In this document: positions 6,443 to 16,157 of the stretch, in pieces | Layout: every line of letters begins with the position of its first letter | Numbering within the stretch: position 1 is the first letter of the stretch | Source of the DNA: Streptomyces sp. JJ38 | GTDB lineage: Bacteria; Actinomycetota; Actinomycetes; Streptomycetales; Streptomycetaceae | Assembly (NCBI RefSeq): GCF_019303475.1 | Contig: NZ_JABLSI010000009.1 | Location: 2,304-66,303, forward strand | Reading direction: 5' to 3' | DNA: 64,000 nt | Program-made: the position numbers and the translations under genes | The notes under the pieces: model-generated | What the model saw: only the letters and a program-made list of their open reading frames with translations | Told to the model about the DNA's origin: nothing | The model's database searches: none

Positions 6443-8422
6443 GTGTCCGATGTCCGTGTGAACATCCAACGCGATTCCGAGTGGGAAGAGCGCGTGGTGA
6501 CCACGGGTACGACGGCCGCCGCGCTCTTCGAGGGCGAGCGCACCGTCGTCGCCGCCCGTGTCGGTGGACAGCTGCGGGACCTGGCCTACGAGCCGGCCGA
6601 CGGTGAGACCGTCGAACCCGTCGAGATCTCCAGCCCCGACGGTCTGGACATCCTGCGGCACTCCACCGCCCACGTCATGGCGCAGGCGGTGCAGGAGCTC
6701 TTCCCCGAGGCCAAGCTCGGCATCGGCCCGCCCATCCGGGACGGCTTCTACTACGACTTCGACGTCGACCAGCCCTTCCACCCCGACGATCTCAAGCGCA
6801 TCGAGAAGAAGATGCAGGAGATCATCAAGCGCGGTCAGCGCTTCTCGCGCCGCGTCACCAGCGACGAGGACGCTCGCGAGGAGCTCGCCGGCGAGCCGTA
6901 CAAGCTGGAGCTGATCGGGCTCAAGGGCTCGGCCGCGGAGGCGGCCGAGGGCGCGTCCGCCGAGGTCGGCGCCGGCGAGCTGACCATCTACGACAACCTC
7001 GACCCCAAGACCGGCGAACTGTGCTGGAAGGACCTCTGCCGCGGGCCGCACCTGCCCACCACCCGCACCATCCCGGCCTTCAAGCTGATGCGGTCCGCCG
7101 CCGCGTACTGGCGGGGCAGCGAGAAGAACAAGCAGCTCCAGCGCATCTACGGCACCGCCTGGCCCTCCAAGGCCGAGCTGAAGGAGCACCTGGAGTTCCT
7201 GGCCGAGGCCGAGAAGCGCGACCACCGCAAGCTCGGCGCCGAGCTCGACCTGTTCTCCGTCCCGGAGGACATCGGCTCCGGTCTTGCCGTCTTCCACCCG
7301 CGCGGCGGCGTCATCCGGCGCGTCATGGAGGACTACTCGCGGCGCCGGCACGAGGAGTCGGGCTACGAGTTCGTCTACACCCCGCACGCCACCAAGGGGC
7401 AGCTCTTCGAGAAGTCCGGTCACCTGGACTGGTACGCCGACGGCATGTACCCGCCCATGAAGCTCGACGAGGTGCACGACTACTACCTCAAGCCGATGAA
7501 CTGCCCCATGCACAACCTGATCTTCGACGCCCGGGGGCGGTCCTACCGCGAACTGCCCCTGCGGCTGTTCGAGTTCGGGACGGTGTACCGGTACGAGAAG
7601 TCCGGGGTCGTGCACGGCCTGACCCGAGCCCGCGGCTTCACCCAGGACGACGCGCACATCTACTGCACCAAGGAGCAGATGGCGGACGAGCTCGACTCGC
7701 TGCTGACCTTCGTGCTCAACCTCCTGCGCGACTACGGCCTGGAGGACTTCTACCTGGAGCTGTCCACCAAGGACCCGGAGAAGTACATCGGCTCCGACGA
7801 GAACTGGGAGGAGGCCACCCGGACGCTGCGCGAAGCGGCGGAGAAGCAGGGGTTGGAGCTCGTTCTGGACCCGGGCGGCGCCGCCTTCTACGGCCCGAAG
7901 ATCTCCGTCCAGGCCAAGGACGCCATCGGCCGGACCTGGCAGATGTCCACGATCCAGGTCGACTTCAACCTGCCGGAGCGGTTCGAGCTGGAGTACACCG
8001 CCGCCGACGGCTCCCGGCAACGTCCGGTGATGATCCACCGCGCCCTCTTCGGCTCCATCGAGCGGTTCTTCGCCGTCCTGCTGGAGCACTACGCCGGTGC
8101 CTTCCCGGCGTGGCTGGCGCCCGTCCAGGCCGTCGGCATCCCGATCGGCGACGACCACGTGCCCTACCTGGAGGAGTTCGCCGCCGAGGCGAAGCAGCGC
8201 GGCCTGCGCATGGACGTGGACTCCTCGGCCGACCGGATGCAGAAGAAGATCCGCAACGCCCAGAAGGCCAAGATCCCCTTCATGGTCATCGCCGGTGACG
8301 AGGACATCGCGAACGGAGCCGTCAGCTTCCGCTACCGCGACGGCTCGCAGAAGAACGGCATCCCGCGCGAGGAGGCCCTCGCGGAGATCGCCCGCGTCGT
8401 CGCCGAGCGCGTGCAGGTCTGA
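6443..8422 (+). CDS. thrS: Threonyl-tRNA synthetase
   Basis: A 659-residue class II synthetase that charges tRNA-Thr. Domains in order: N-terminal TGS (about 1-65), the HxxxH editing/AlaX-like domain ([11 protein letters not shown] near 73-83), the catalytic core with the zinc cysteine in MNCPMHN and motif 2 around RYEKSG, and the C-terminal anticodon-binding domain (about 555-655). The frame stays open back through both tRNA-Val genes, but the GTG at 6443 has AAGGGAGAG upstream and gives the family length. No T-box leader is seen. It begins the thrS-HIT-pgsA-patA-pimA order also known from mycobacteria. Confidence 0.97.
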   Translation: MSDVRVNIQRDSEWEERVVTTGTTAAALFEGERTVVAARVGGQLRDLAYEPADGETVEPVEISSPDGLDILRHSTAHVMAQAVQELFPEAKLGIGPPIRDGFYYDFDVDQPFHPDDLKRIEKKMQEIIKRGQRFSRRVTSDEDAREELAGEPYKLELIGLKGSAAEAAEGASAEVGAGELTIYDNLDPKTGELCWKDLCRGPHLPTTRTIPAFKLMRSAAAYWRGSEKNKQLQRIYGTAWPSKAELKEHLEFLAEAEKRDHRKLGAELDLFSVPEDIGSGLAVFHPRGGVIRRVMEDYSRRRHEESGYEFVYTPHATKGQLFEKSGHLDWYADGMYPPMKLDEVHDYYLKPMNCPMHNLIFDARGRSYRELPLRLFEFGTVYRYEKSGVVHGLTRARGFTQDDAHIYCTKEQMADELDSLLTFVLNLLRDYGLEDFYLELSTKDPEKYIGSDENWEEATRTLREAAEKQGLELVLDPGGAAFYGPKISVQAKDAIGRTWQMSTIQVDFNLPERFELEYTAADGSRQRPVMIHRALFGSIERFFAVLLEHYAGAFPAWLAPVQAVGIPIGDDHVPYLEEFAAEAKQRGLRMDVDSSADRMQKKIRNAQKAKIPFMVIAGDEDIANGAVSFRYRDGSQKNGIPREEALAEIARVVAERVQV

Positions 8423-8455
8423 CCGCGCGCGCCGGCGGCGAGAGCGCCGAGCGTA

Positions 8456-8503
8456 CGACGGCCGTGGGGCCCCGTAACCTGCGACGGGGCCCCACGGCCG
8501 TCG
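8456..8503 (+). terminator. Strong terminator after thrS
   Basis: A perfect 20-bp stem (8456-8475 with 8484-8503) with an 8-base loop, starting 34 bases after the thrS stop. There is no T run, as is usual in Streptomyces. Confidence 0.8.
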
Positions 8504-8573
8504 CGGACCGGACGGCTCCGGGGCCGGAGGCAGCGCCCGGGGCCCGGCGACACGCCGGGCGGCGGGTACGCCA

Positions 8574-8579
8574 TATGCT
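8574..8579 (+). promoter_or_regulatory. -10 element for a leaderless HIT-gene transcript
   Basis: TATGCT ends 7 bases before the ATG at 8587, so transcription should begin at the start codon. This favours 8587 over the in-frame ATG at 8575. Confidence 0.5.
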
Positions 8580-8586
8580 GGCACGC

Positions 8587-9135
8587 ATGAGCAGCGAGCC
8601 GGAACAGCAGATCGGGGTGGGGGCGCCGGACGCCTTCCAGCGCTTGTGGACGCCGCACCGGATGGCGTACATCCAGGGCGAGAACAAGCCCTCGGGCCCG
8701 GAGCCCTCCGACGGGTGCCCGTTCTGCGTGATTCCGGAGAAGAGCGACGAGGACGGACTGGTCCTGGCCCGCGGTGAGCACGTCTACGCCGTGCTCAACC
8801 TCTATCCGTACACGGGTGGTCACTGCATGTCCGTGCCCTACCGGCACGTCGCGGACTACACCGAGCTGACGGCGGCAGAGACGGCCGAGCTGGCCGAGTT
8901 CACCAAGCGGGCCATGACGGCCCTGCGCAAGGCGTCGGGCGCGCACGGCTTCAACATCGGGCTCAACCAGGGCACGGTGGCCGGCGCGGGCATCGCCGCC
9001 CACCTGCACCAGCACGTGGTGCCGCGCTGGGGCGGGGACACGAACTTCATGCCCGTCGTGGGCCACACCCGCGTCCTGCCGCAGTTGCTGGCCGACACCC
9101 GGCGCATGCTGGCCGAGGCGTGGCCCGCGGGCTGA
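8587..9135 (+). CDS. HIT-family hydrolase/phosphorylase (Ap4A phosphorylase-like)
   Basis: A 182-residue histidine-triad protein. It carries the catalytic HLHQHVV motif (139-145) and an N-terminal CPFC zinc-type pair (44-47). Its position between thrS and the pgsA cluster matches the mycobacterial Rv2613c-type diadenosine tetraphosphate phosphorylase, so nucleotide degradation (Ap4A with phosphate) is the best guess. Sequence is open upstream to 8464, but that covers the thrS terminator. Confidence 0.82.
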   Translation: MSSEPEQQIGVGAPDAFQRLWTPHRMAYIQGENKPSGPEPSDGCPFCVIPEKSDEDGLVLARGEHVYAVLNLYPYTGGHCMSVPYRHVADYTELTAAETAELAEFTKRAMTALRKASGAHGFNIGLNQGTVAGAGIAAHLHQHVVPRWGGDTNFMPVVGHTRVLPQLLADTRRMLAEAWPAG

Positions 9136-9150
9136 GGCGGGCCACGCTCA

Positions 9151-9172
9151 CTGAGCCCTCCGGCGGGCTCAG
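9151..9172. terminator. Convergent hairpin between HIT gene and 9169 gene
   Basis: An 8-bp stem CTGAGCCC/GGGCTCAG (9151-9158 and 9165-9172) sits between the two convergent stops and overlaps the stop of the minus-strand gene. It may serve both strands. Confidence 0.5.
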
Positions 9173-10836
9173 ACGGTGTACTGGTCGGCGTTGCCGGGCG
9201 CCGGGGCCTGCACCTGCCCGCTGAGGAAGGCCGAGCGGGCGCCGAACTTCTCGGTGTCCACGCCGTTCTCCTCCAGCACCTTGATCGCCGCGGAGTGCAC
9301 GACCCGCAGCACCGGGGTGGCCGCGCGCAGGGCGTCGTCGGCCATGAAGCGGTGCCGCCAGGGCTGGTTGGCCCACGTGTGGCGCAGCCCGAAGGGCTCG
9401 GGCAGGGTGAGCTTGCCGCCGAGGAAGTCCAGGACCGGCGGGAACCACGTCAGCGGCGCCCGGGCCGCCAGCCGGACGACCTCCTTGGTCTCCACCAGCG
9501 GCAGCGGCACCGACTTCGTCTCCCAGAACTTGACGGGCCGGGCGACCTCCTTCGACTTCGGCGAGGGCTTGGTCGTGAACAGCGGGTGCACCGGGCCGAG
9601 GGCGTGACCGGTGACCTCGATGCGCAGGGTGTGGTGCAGCACCGTCACGGTGATCATCATCGTGAGGATGAGCTGGCCGTCCCACAGGACGAACTGCACC
9701 CCCAGGTAGTGCCGGCTGCCGCTGCCGAACTGCTGCTCGTTGCAGATCCGCTGGATCTCGAAGTCCTTCACCTGGAAGGACTCCACCTCCTGCCCGTCCG
9801 GCCGGGAGACCGCCGAGGCGCCCTCGCCCACGGGGGAGACGATCCAGTGCCGTATCGAGGGCTTGGGGAAGCCGCCGGTGTGCAGCGGGGTCCGCTCCAA
9901 CAGCCGCAGCTTGGCCTCGATGGCCCGCACGACGTCCCAACTGCGGAACGGGTTGATGTCGTCCATGCCCGCTGCGGGTTTGAGGTCCTCGGCGAGGTGC
10001 CAGCTGCCCCAGCGGGTACCCATGCCGAGTATGCCCTTGGGGCCCGCGTAGAAGACGACGTTGCTGTTCTGCTCGGCCGCGACCTTGGTCAGCGCCTGCC
10101 GCAGTTTCTCCGCCTCCCGGTCGTGCGGGTTCTGCGGGACGGCCTCCGGGATGCGCGCACCGACGCCGCCGCCCCCCAGCAGGGAGGACCAGAAGCCGCG
10201 CAGGTCCTTGGCGTACGTCTCACAGATCCGCTTCGCCCACAGCCAGCCGATCACCGGAGCGGCGAGCATGGCGAGCAGGTAGACGCCGAGGAGGCCCCCG
10301 ACCGGCAGCGCGACCCCCACCACCAGGACGAGCGCGGCGAAGGCCAGCAGCGCGGCCACCCCCAGGGCGCCGGCGCGGCGGTTCTGCGCCCCGGCCATGG
10401 TGCGGCGCAGCTGGAAGCCGGCGAGCCACAGCAGCACACCGGGCAGGAACAGCAGCCCGCAGACGGCCATCACCAGTGTCAGCTTGGCGTCGCGCGCCTT
10501 GCGGATACGGCCCGCCGCCAGGCAGTGGTCGACGACGGTCATGGCGTCGGTGCCGAAGGACTGGATGAGCGCGGCGCGGCCCCCGCCCAGCATCCGCACC
10601 CGCACCGCACGGGAGAAGGCCTCGCCGAGATTGGGCTCGAACAGGGAGAGTTTCGGCTCCTTGACCTTCGTGGCCTCGTTGGCCTTGACGAGGTCGGTCA
10701 CCGGGCCGTCCCGGTAGGCGGCCGAGGCCAGGGCGTAGGTGGTCGTCGTCTGCCCTGAGCCGCCGCTCAGCGGGATCTGCGCACCCGGACTGAAGTCCAC
10801 CTCCACGCCGTGCTTGCGGTCGTCGAACCCTGCCAC
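9169..10836 (-). CDS. Large two-to-four-pass membrane protein, unknown function
   Basis: A 555-residue protein of no family I recognise. A soluble N-terminal part (about 1-115) is followed by hydrophobic segments at about 118-142 and 155-200, then a long soluble C-terminal region (about 215-555) rich in beta-type sequence. It has no catalytic motif I can name. The frame is open to a GTG at 10848, but AGGAG abuts that codon; the GTG at 10836 has the same AGGAG 9 bases upstream and is preferred. It lies between the HIT gene and the EF-G-like gene, where mycobacteria have no counterpart. Confidence 0.75.
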   Translation of the reverse strand: MAGFDDRKHGVEVDFSPGAQIPLSGGSGQTTTTYALASAAYRDGPVTDLVKANEATKVKEPKLSLFEPNLGEAFSRAVRVRMLGGGRAALIQSFGTDAMTVVDHCLAAGRIRKARDAKLTLVMAVCGLLFLPGVLLWLAGFQLRRTMAGAQNRRAGALGVAALLAFAALVLVVGVALPVGGLLGVYLLAMLAAPVIGWLWAKRICETYAKDLRGFWSSLLGGGGVGARIPEAVPQNPHDREAEKLRQALTKVAAEQNSNVVFYAGPKGILGMGTRWGSWHLAEDLKPAAGMDDINPFRSWDVVRAIEAKLRLLERTPLHTGGFPKPSIRHWIVSPVGEGASAVSRPDGQEVESFQVKDFEIQRICNEQQFGSGSRHYLGVQFVLWDGQLILTMMITVTVLHHTLRIEVTGHALGPVHPLFTTKPSPKSKEVARPVKFWETKSVPLPLVETKEVVRLAARAPLTWFPPVLDFLGGKLTLPEPFGLRHTWANQPWRHRFMADDALRAATPVLRVVHSAAIKVLEENGVDTEKFGARSAFLSGQVQAPAPGNADQYTV

Positions 10837-10929
10837 ACGTGCCCCCACTCCTGTCCGCGCCGGGCCACCGACCCGATCCCCGCCGGACCGGGCTGCGAAA
10901 CGTCTGTCGGAGTGTCAGGGTATCGGTGC

Positions 10930-13128
10930 TCAGCCCCCGTTCTCCTCCGCTTCGCGGATCCTGTCCGCGATCTGTCCGGGCATGGCCTCATGCCGGACGT
11001 AGGCGCGGGAGAACCGGCCGCTGCCGTGGGAGAGGGAGCGCAGGTCCACGGCGTAGCGGCTGATCTCCAGTTCGGGGGCCTCCGCCCGCACCAGGGTGGT
11101 GGAGCCGGCGCTCTGCTCGGTGCCGAGGACCCGTCCGCGGCGCCCCGCGAGGTCGCTCAGCACCGCTCCCACGTAGTCGTCCGGCACCTGGATCGTCAGC
11201 TCCGCGTAGGGCTCCAGAAGATGGATCGAGGCAGCGGCCGCGGCCTCGCGCAGGGCGAGGGCGCCGGCGGTCTGGAACGCGGCGTCGGAGGAGTCCACCG
11301 AGTGGGCCTTGCCGTCCAGGAGCGTGATCCGCACGTCCACCAGCGGGTGGCCCGTCGTCACCCCCTTCGCGGCCTGCGCCCGCACGCCCTTCTCCACCGA
11401 GGGGATGAACTGCCGCGGCACGGCGCCGCCCACCACCTTGTCGGCGAACTCGATGCCGGTGCCCACCGGCAGTGGCTCGACGCTGATCTCGCAGATGGCG
11501 AACTGCCCGTGCCCGCCGGACTGCTTGACGTGCCGCCCACGCCCCGAGGACGGCGCGGCGAACGTCTCCCGCAGGGCGATGCGGTGCGGTTCGGTGTCCA
11601 CCCGCACCCCGTAGCGCGAGCGCAGCCGCTCCAGCGCCACGTCCCGGTGGGCCTCGCCCAGGCACCACAGCACGACCTGGTGGGTGTCGGGAGACTGCTC
11701 CAGACGCATCGTCGGGTCCTCGGCGACGAGCCGGGCCAGCCCCTGGGAGAGCTTGTCCTCGTCGGCCTTGCTGTGGGCGCGGATGGCCACGGGCAGCAAC
11801 GGGTCCGGCATCCGCCAGGGCGTCATCAGCAGGGGGTCGTCCTTGCCGGAGAGCGTGTCTCCGGTCTCGGCCCGGGTCAGCTTGGCCACGCAGGCCACGT
11901 CCCCGGCGACGGCGTGGGCCAGGGTGCGCTGCTGCGCCCCGAAGGGGGAGGTGAGGGCGCCCACGCGTTCGTCGACGTCGTGGTCCTCGTGGCCGCGGTC
12001 GGCCAGCCCGTGCCCGGAGACGTGCACGACGCTGTCGGGCCGCAGGGTGCCCGAGAAGACCCGCACCATCGAGATCCGGCCGACGTACGGGTCGGAGGTG
12101 GTCTTGACGACCTCCGCCGCCAGCGGCCCGGCGGGGTCGCAGCGCAGCGCCGGGCGAGGGGCCCCGTCCGGGCTGGTGACCGCGGGGAGCGGATGCTCCT
12201 CGGGCGTGGGGAAGCCCCCGGTGACCAGTTCCAGCAGCTCCAGGGTGCCGAGCCCGTGGCGGGCGCCGGGCGCGGCGGGAGCCGCGGCCAGGACCGGGTG
12301 GAAGGCACCGCGGGCGACGGCCTTCTCCAGATCCGAGACGAGCGTCTTGACGTCGACGTTCTCGCCGCCGAGGTAGCGGTCCATGAGGGTCTCGTCCTCG
12401 CTCTCGGCGATGATGCCCTCGATCAGGCGGTTCCTCGCCTCCTCGATCACCGGGCCCTCGCCGTCGTCCGGCTCCCGGTCGGCGCGCTCCGGGCCCGAGT
12501 AGTCGAAGACCCGGCGGGACAGCAGGCCGTACAGGCCTCTCACCGGGGCGTGGCCGTCCGCTCCGGGCGGCCCGTGCAGTGGCAGGTAGAGCGGGAGGAC
12601 GGCGTCCGGGTCGTCTCCGCCGAAGGCATCCTGGCAGCGTCGCGTCATCTCCGAGAAGTCCGCGCGCGATGCCTCCAGATGGGTGATGACGATGGCCCGG
12701 GGCATGCCGACGTCCGCGCACTCCTGCCAGATCAGCCGGGTGCCCGCGTCCACGCCGTCCGCCGCCGAGACGACGAAGAGGGCGGCGTCCGCCGCCCGCA
12801 GCCCGGCCCGCAGCTCCCCGACGAAGTCGGCGTACCCGGGGGTGTCGAGGACGTTGATCCGGATGCCGTCCCACTCCAGGGGCACGAGCGACAACTGCAC
12901 CGAGCGGTGCTGGCGGTGCTCGATCGCGTCGTAGTCCGACAGGGCCGCCCCGTCCTCCACCCGCCCGGCCCGCTGTACGGCTCCCGAGGCCAGGGCCAGC
13001 GCCTCGACCAGCGTTGTCTTCCCGGATCCGCTGGGGCCGACCAGCACCACGTTGCGCAGTGCGCTGGGGTGGTCGGCCGCCCTCGCCCCGCCGGGGGCTC
13101 CCGAGGGTGTACGCGCCTTGTCGCCCAT
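10930..13128 (-). CDS. Elongation factor G-like translational GTPase (FusA2 type)
   Basis: A 732-residue EF-G-like protein: G domain (about 24-285), domain II, and domains III-V to the C terminus. G1 is GPSGSGKTT (31-39) and G3 is DTPG (95-98). It departs from true EF-G in two places. The switch I RGIT sequence is replaced by HRSVQLS, and the G4 motif NKxD is replaced by THLE (149-152), so guanine recognition and GTP hydrolysis may be altered. Canonical fusA is expected elsewhere on the chromosome. The role of this actinobacterial paralogue is unknown. The ATG at 13128 with a GAGGCGGG site fits the family; the open extension to 13332 is intergenic. Confidence 0.85.
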   Translation of the reverse strand: MGDKARTPSGAPGGARAADHPSALRNVVLVGPSGSGKTTLVEALALASGAVQRAGRVEDGAALSDYDAIEHRQHRSVQLSLVPLEWDGIRINVLDTPGYADFVGELRAGLRAADAALFVVSAADGVDAGTRLIWQECADVGMPRAIVITHLEASRADFSEMTRRCQDAFGGDDPDAVLPLYLPLHGPPGADGHAPVRGLYGLLSRRVFDYSGPERADREPDDGEGPVIEEARNRLIEGIIAESEDETLMDRYLGGENVDVKTLVSDLEKAVARGAFHPVLAAAPAAPGARHGLGTLELLELVTGGFPTPEEHPLPAVTSPDGAPRPALRCDPAGPLAAEVVKTTSDPYVGRISMVRVFSGTLRPDSVVHVSGHGLADRGHEDHDVDERVGALTSPFGAQQRTLAHAVAGDVACVAKLTRAETGDTLSGKDDPLLMTPWRMPDPLLPVAIRAHSKADEDKLSQGLARLVAEDPTMRLEQSPDTHQVVLWCLGEAHRDVALERLRSRYGVRVDTEPHRIALRETFAAPSSGRGRHVKQSGGHGQFAICEISVEPLPVGTGIEFADKVVGGAVPRQFIPSVEKGVRAQAAKGVTTGHPLVDVRITLLDGKAHSVDSSDAAFQTAGALALREAAAAASIHLLEPYAELTIQVPDDYVGAVLSDLAGRRGRVLGTEQSAGSTTLVRAEAPELEISRYAVDLRSLSHGSGRFSRAYVRHEAMPGQIADRIREAEENGG

Positions 13129-13290
13129 GACATCCCGCCTCTTCAGCTCGAAGGTCGGCAGCGTGCTGTCCGCGGTGCAGTTCGAGCTTTGCACCGGGAT
13201 CACCCCGCGTCCATACGGCGTACTCCCGCCCCGGGCGCTACCGGTCGGTACCGGGGGTGATCCGGGCGTCCCGTGGGCGTCCGGCGTGAC

Positions 13291-13296
13291 TACGAT
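13291..13296 (+). promoter_or_regulatory. Candidate -10 element for the pgsA-patA-pimA operon
   Basis: TACGAT lies 53 bases before pgsA in the gap divergent from the EF-G-like gene. No convincing -35 accompanies it. Confidence 0.3.
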
Positions 13297-13349
13297 GGGT
13301 CGGCCGGTGGCAGGAGGCCGCCGGGCCCGCACCGACCTCCGGGACGACC

Positions 13350-14084
13350 ATGCTGAACAAGTACGCGCGTGCGTTCTTCACGCGTGTCCTGACCCCGTTC
13401 GCCGCGCTGCTGCTGCGGTGGGGGGTGAGTCCTGACGCGGTCACCCTCGTCGGCACGGCGGGTGTGGTGGCCGGTGCCCTGGTGTTCTTCCCGATGGGAG
13501 AGTTCTTCTGGGGCGTCGTCACCATCACGCTGTTCGTCTTCTCCGACCTCGTCGACGGCAACATGGCGCGGCAGCTGGGCCGCAGCAGCCGCTGGGGCGC
13601 GTTCCTGGACTCCACACTGGACCGGGTCGCCGACGCGGCCGTGTTCGGCGGCCTCGCGCTGTGGTACGCGGGCGACGGCGACGACCTGCTGCTGTGCGCG
13701 GTGGCGCTCTTCTGCCTCGCGAGCGGGCAGGTCGTCTCCTACACCAAGGCCCGCGGCGAGAGCATCGGCCTGCCGGTGAACGTCAACGGGCTGGTCGAGC
13801 GCGCCGAGCGGCTGGTGATCACCCTCGTCCTGACCGGTCTCGCCGGCCTGTCGGCGTTCGGCGTCCCGCACATCGACGTCCTGCTGCCGCTCGCGCTGTG
13901 GATCGTCGCCGTGGGCAGCCTGATCACGCTCGTGCAGCGCATGGTGACCGTCCGCCGGGAGGCCGCGGAGGCGGATGCCGCCGATGCCGCCGGCACCGAG
14001 GGGGCCGACGGGGCGGACGGCGCGGGCGGGCCCGCCCACCCGGCGGCGAACGGCACGGACCAGTCAAGGGGGAACCCGGCATGA
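13350..14084 (+). CDS. pgsA: CDP-alcohol phosphatidyltransferase, phosphatidylinositol-phosphate synthase
   Basis: A 244-residue multi-pass membrane enzyme with the full CDP-alcohol signature D69-G-x2-A73-R74-x8-G83-x3-D87-x3-D91, plus the upstream aspartate D66. By homology and context (followed at once by patA and pimA) it should attach inositol 3-phosphate to CDP-diacylglycerol, making the anchor of phosphatidylinositol mannosides; the gene name is historical. The last 40 residues are an Ala/Asp/Gly-rich tail after the final membrane helix. It overlaps patA by 4 bases. Confidence 0.9.
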   Translation: MLNKYARAFFTRVLTPFAALLLRWGVSPDAVTLVGTAGVVAGALVFFPMGEFFWGVVTITLFVFSDLVDGNMARQLGRSSRWGAFLDSTLDRVADAAVFGGLALWYAGDGDDLLLCAVALFCLASGQVVSYTKARGESIGLPVNVNGLVERAERLVITLVLTGLAGLSAFGVPHIDVLLPLALWIVAVGSLITLVQRMVTVRREAAEADAADAAGTEGADGADGAGGPAHPAANGTDQSRGNPA

Positions 14085-15001
14085 GGGAACGGCTCACCGA
14101 CGGGCTGTACGGGCTCGGCTGGGCCGCCGTCAAGCGGCTCCCGGAGGGCGCGGCCGTCCGGCTCGGGCAGCGCATCGCGGACACGGCCTGGAAGCGCCGC
14201 GGCCGGGGGGTGCTGCAGCTGGAGGCCAACCTGGCCCGGGTGGTGCCGGACGCCTCCCCGGAGCGGCTCGCCGAGCTCTCCCGCGCGGGTATGCGCTCGT
14301 ACCTGCGCTACTGGATGGAGAGCTTCCGGCTCCCCGCCTGGAGTGAGGAGCGGATCGCGAACGGGATACAGGTCAAGGACCTCCACCGGCTCACCGATCC
14401 GCTGGAGCGCGGCCAGGGCGTCGTCCTGGCCCTGCCCCACCTGGCCAACTGGGACCTGGCCGGCGCCTGGGTCACCACCCGTCTGAAGGCACCGCTGGCC
14501 ACCGTGGCCGAGCGGCTGAAGCCGGAGTCGCTCTACGACCGCTTCGTCGCTTACCGCGAGTCGCTGGGCATGGAGGTGCTCCCGCACGACGGCGGCACCC
14601 CGTTCGGGGTGCTGGCCCGGCGGCTGCGGTCCGGGGGCGTCGTCGCCCTTGTCGCCGACCGCGACCTGTCCGCCTCCGGCGTCGAGGTCGAGTTCTTCGG
14701 CGAGACGGCCCGCATGCCCGCCGGTCCCGCCCTGCTCGCCCAGCAGACCGGCGCCGTGCTGCTGCCCGTCAGCCTCTGGTTCGACGACTCGCCCGTCCTG
14801 CAGTGCCGGGTGCACCCCGCGGTCGAGGTGCCGAAGGAGGGCACCAGGAGGGAACGGACCGCCGTCATGACGCAGCACCTGGCCGACGCCTTCGCCGAGG
14901 CCATCGCCGCCCACCCCGAGGACTGGCACATGCTCCAGCGGCTGTGGCTCGCCGACCTGCCCGCGTCCGCCCCCGGGCGCCCGGGAACGGAGCACCGGTG
15001 A
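14081..15001 (+). CDS. patA: Phosphatidylinositol mannoside acyltransferase (LPLAT/HtrB family)
   Basis: A 306-residue lysophospholipid acyltransferase-family protein with the catalytic HxxxxD at 120-125 (HLANWD). It should acylate the 2-linked mannose of PIM1/PIM2 on the inner membrane face, as PatA does in mycobacteria. The ATG at 14081 overlaps the pgsA stop as ATGA and has AAGGGGGA upstream. Its own stop overlaps the GTG of the mannosyltransferase, so all three genes are translationally coupled. Confidence 0.88.
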   Translation: MRERLTDGLYGLGWAAVKRLPEGAAVRLGQRIADTAWKRRGRGVLQLEANLARVVPDASPERLAELSRAGMRSYLRYWMESFRLPAWSEERIANGIQVKDLHRLTDPLERGQGVVLALPHLANWDLAGAWVTTRLKAPLATVAERLKPESLYDRFVAYRESLGMEVLPHDGGTPFGVLARRLRSGGVVALVADRDLSASGVEVEFFGETARMPAGPALLAQQTGAVLLPVSLWFDDSPVLQCRVHPAVEVPKEGTRRERTAVMTQHLADAFAEAIAAHPEDWHMLQRLWLADLPASAPGRPGTEHR

Positions 15002-16146
15002 GGATCGGCATCGTCTGCCCCTACTCCTGGGACGTCCCCGGGGGCGTGCAGTTCCACATCAGGGACCTGGCCGAGCATCTGATCCGGCTCGGCCACGAGG
15101 TGTCGGTGCTCGCTCCGGCCGACGACGACACCCCGCTGCCGCCGTACGTCGTCTCCGCCGGCCGGGCCGTACCCGTCCCCTACAACGGCTCGGTGGCGCG
15201 GCTCAACTTCGGGCTGCTGTCGGCCGCGCGCGTGCGCCGCTGGCTGTCCGACGGCGACTTCGAGGTGCTGCACATCCACGAACCGGCCGCGCCCTCCCTG
15301 GCCCTGCTGGCCTGCTGGGCGGCGCGGGGACCGATCGTCGGCACCTTCCACACCTCCAACCCGCGCTCGCGGGCGATGATCGCGGCCTACCCGATCCTCC
15401 AGCCCGCGCTGGAGAAGATCAGCGCGCGCATCGCGGTCAGCGAGTACGCCCGCCGCACGCTGGTGGAGCACCTGGGAGGGGACGCCGTCGTCATTCCCAA
15501 CGGCGTCGACGTCGGGTTCTTCGCCGACGCCGAGCCGAAGGCGGAGTGGCAGGGCGAGACGATCGGCTTCATCGGCCGCATCGACGAGCCCCGCAAGGGG
15601 CTGCCCGTGCTGATGCGCGCTCTGCCCGCCATCCTGGCGGCCCGCCCCGGGGCCCGGCTGCTGGTCGCGGGCCGGGGGGACGAGAAGGAGGCCGTCGCCG
15701 GGCTGCCGCCCGGTCTGCGGGACCGGGTGGAGTTCCTCGGCATGGTCAGCGACGAGGACAAGGCGCGGCTCCTGCGCAGCGTCGATGTCTACGTCGCCCC
15801 CAACACCGGCGGGGAGAGCTTCGGCATCATCCTGGTCGAGGCGATGTCCGCGGGTGCCCCGGTGCTGGCCAGCGACCTGGACGCCTTCGTGCAGGTGCTC
15901 GACGGCGGCCGGGCGGGCGAGGTCTTCGCGAACGAGGACGCCGACGCCCTCGCCCGGGGCGCGGTCACCCTCCTCGCGGACGGGCGGCGCCGCCGTGAGC
16001 TCACCGAGCGGGCAGGCCGGCACGTGCGCCGCTTCGACTGGACGACGGTGGGCGCGGACATCCTGGCCGTCTACGAGACGGTCACCGAGGGGGCGGGCGC
16101 CGTGGCGGCGGAGGAACGCCCCCGCACGTTCCGGCTCCGCGGATAG
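14998..16146 (+). CDS. pimA: Phosphatidylinositol alpha-mannosyltransferase (GT4, PimA-like)
   Basis: A 382-residue GT-B glycosyltransferase. It has an N-terminal acceptor domain beginning MRIGIVCPYSWDVPGGVQFH, the HIHEP and GTFHTSNP loops, and the GDP-sugar site with the EX7E pair in ESFGIILVE. It should transfer mannose from GDP-mannose to phosphatidylinositol. The start overlaps the patA stop by GTGA. Last gene of the pgsA-patA-pimA set. The sugar donor is inferred from the family and neighbours. Confidence 0.88.
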   Translation: MRIGIVCPYSWDVPGGVQFHIRDLAEHLIRLGHEVSVLAPADDDTPLPPYVVSAGRAVPVPYNGSVARLNFGLLSAARVRRWLSDGDFEVLHIHEPAAPSLALLACWAARGPIVGTFHTSNPRSRAMIAAYPILQPALEKISARIAVSEYARRTLVEHLGGDAVVIPNGVDVGFFADAEPKAEWQGETIGFIGRIDEPRKGLPVLMRALPAILAARPGARLLVAGRGDEKEAVAGLPPGLRDRVEFLGMVSDEDKARLLRSVDVYVAPNTGGESFGIILVEAMSAGAPVLASDLDAFVQVLDGGRAGEVFANEDADALARGAVTLLADGRRRRELTERAGRHVRRFDWTTVGADILAVYETVTEGAGAVAAEERPRTFRLRG

Positions 16147-16149
16147 GGT
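16144..16149 (+). promoter_or_regulatory. -10-like element overlapping the pimA stop
   Basis: TAGGGT covers the pimA TAG stop and ends 8 bases before the GTG at 16158. It may give a short-leader or leaderless transcript. The same bases also contain a possible ribosome-binding site (GGTGAG), so the reading is ambiguous. Confidence 0.35.
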
Positions 16150-16157
16150 GAGCCCCC

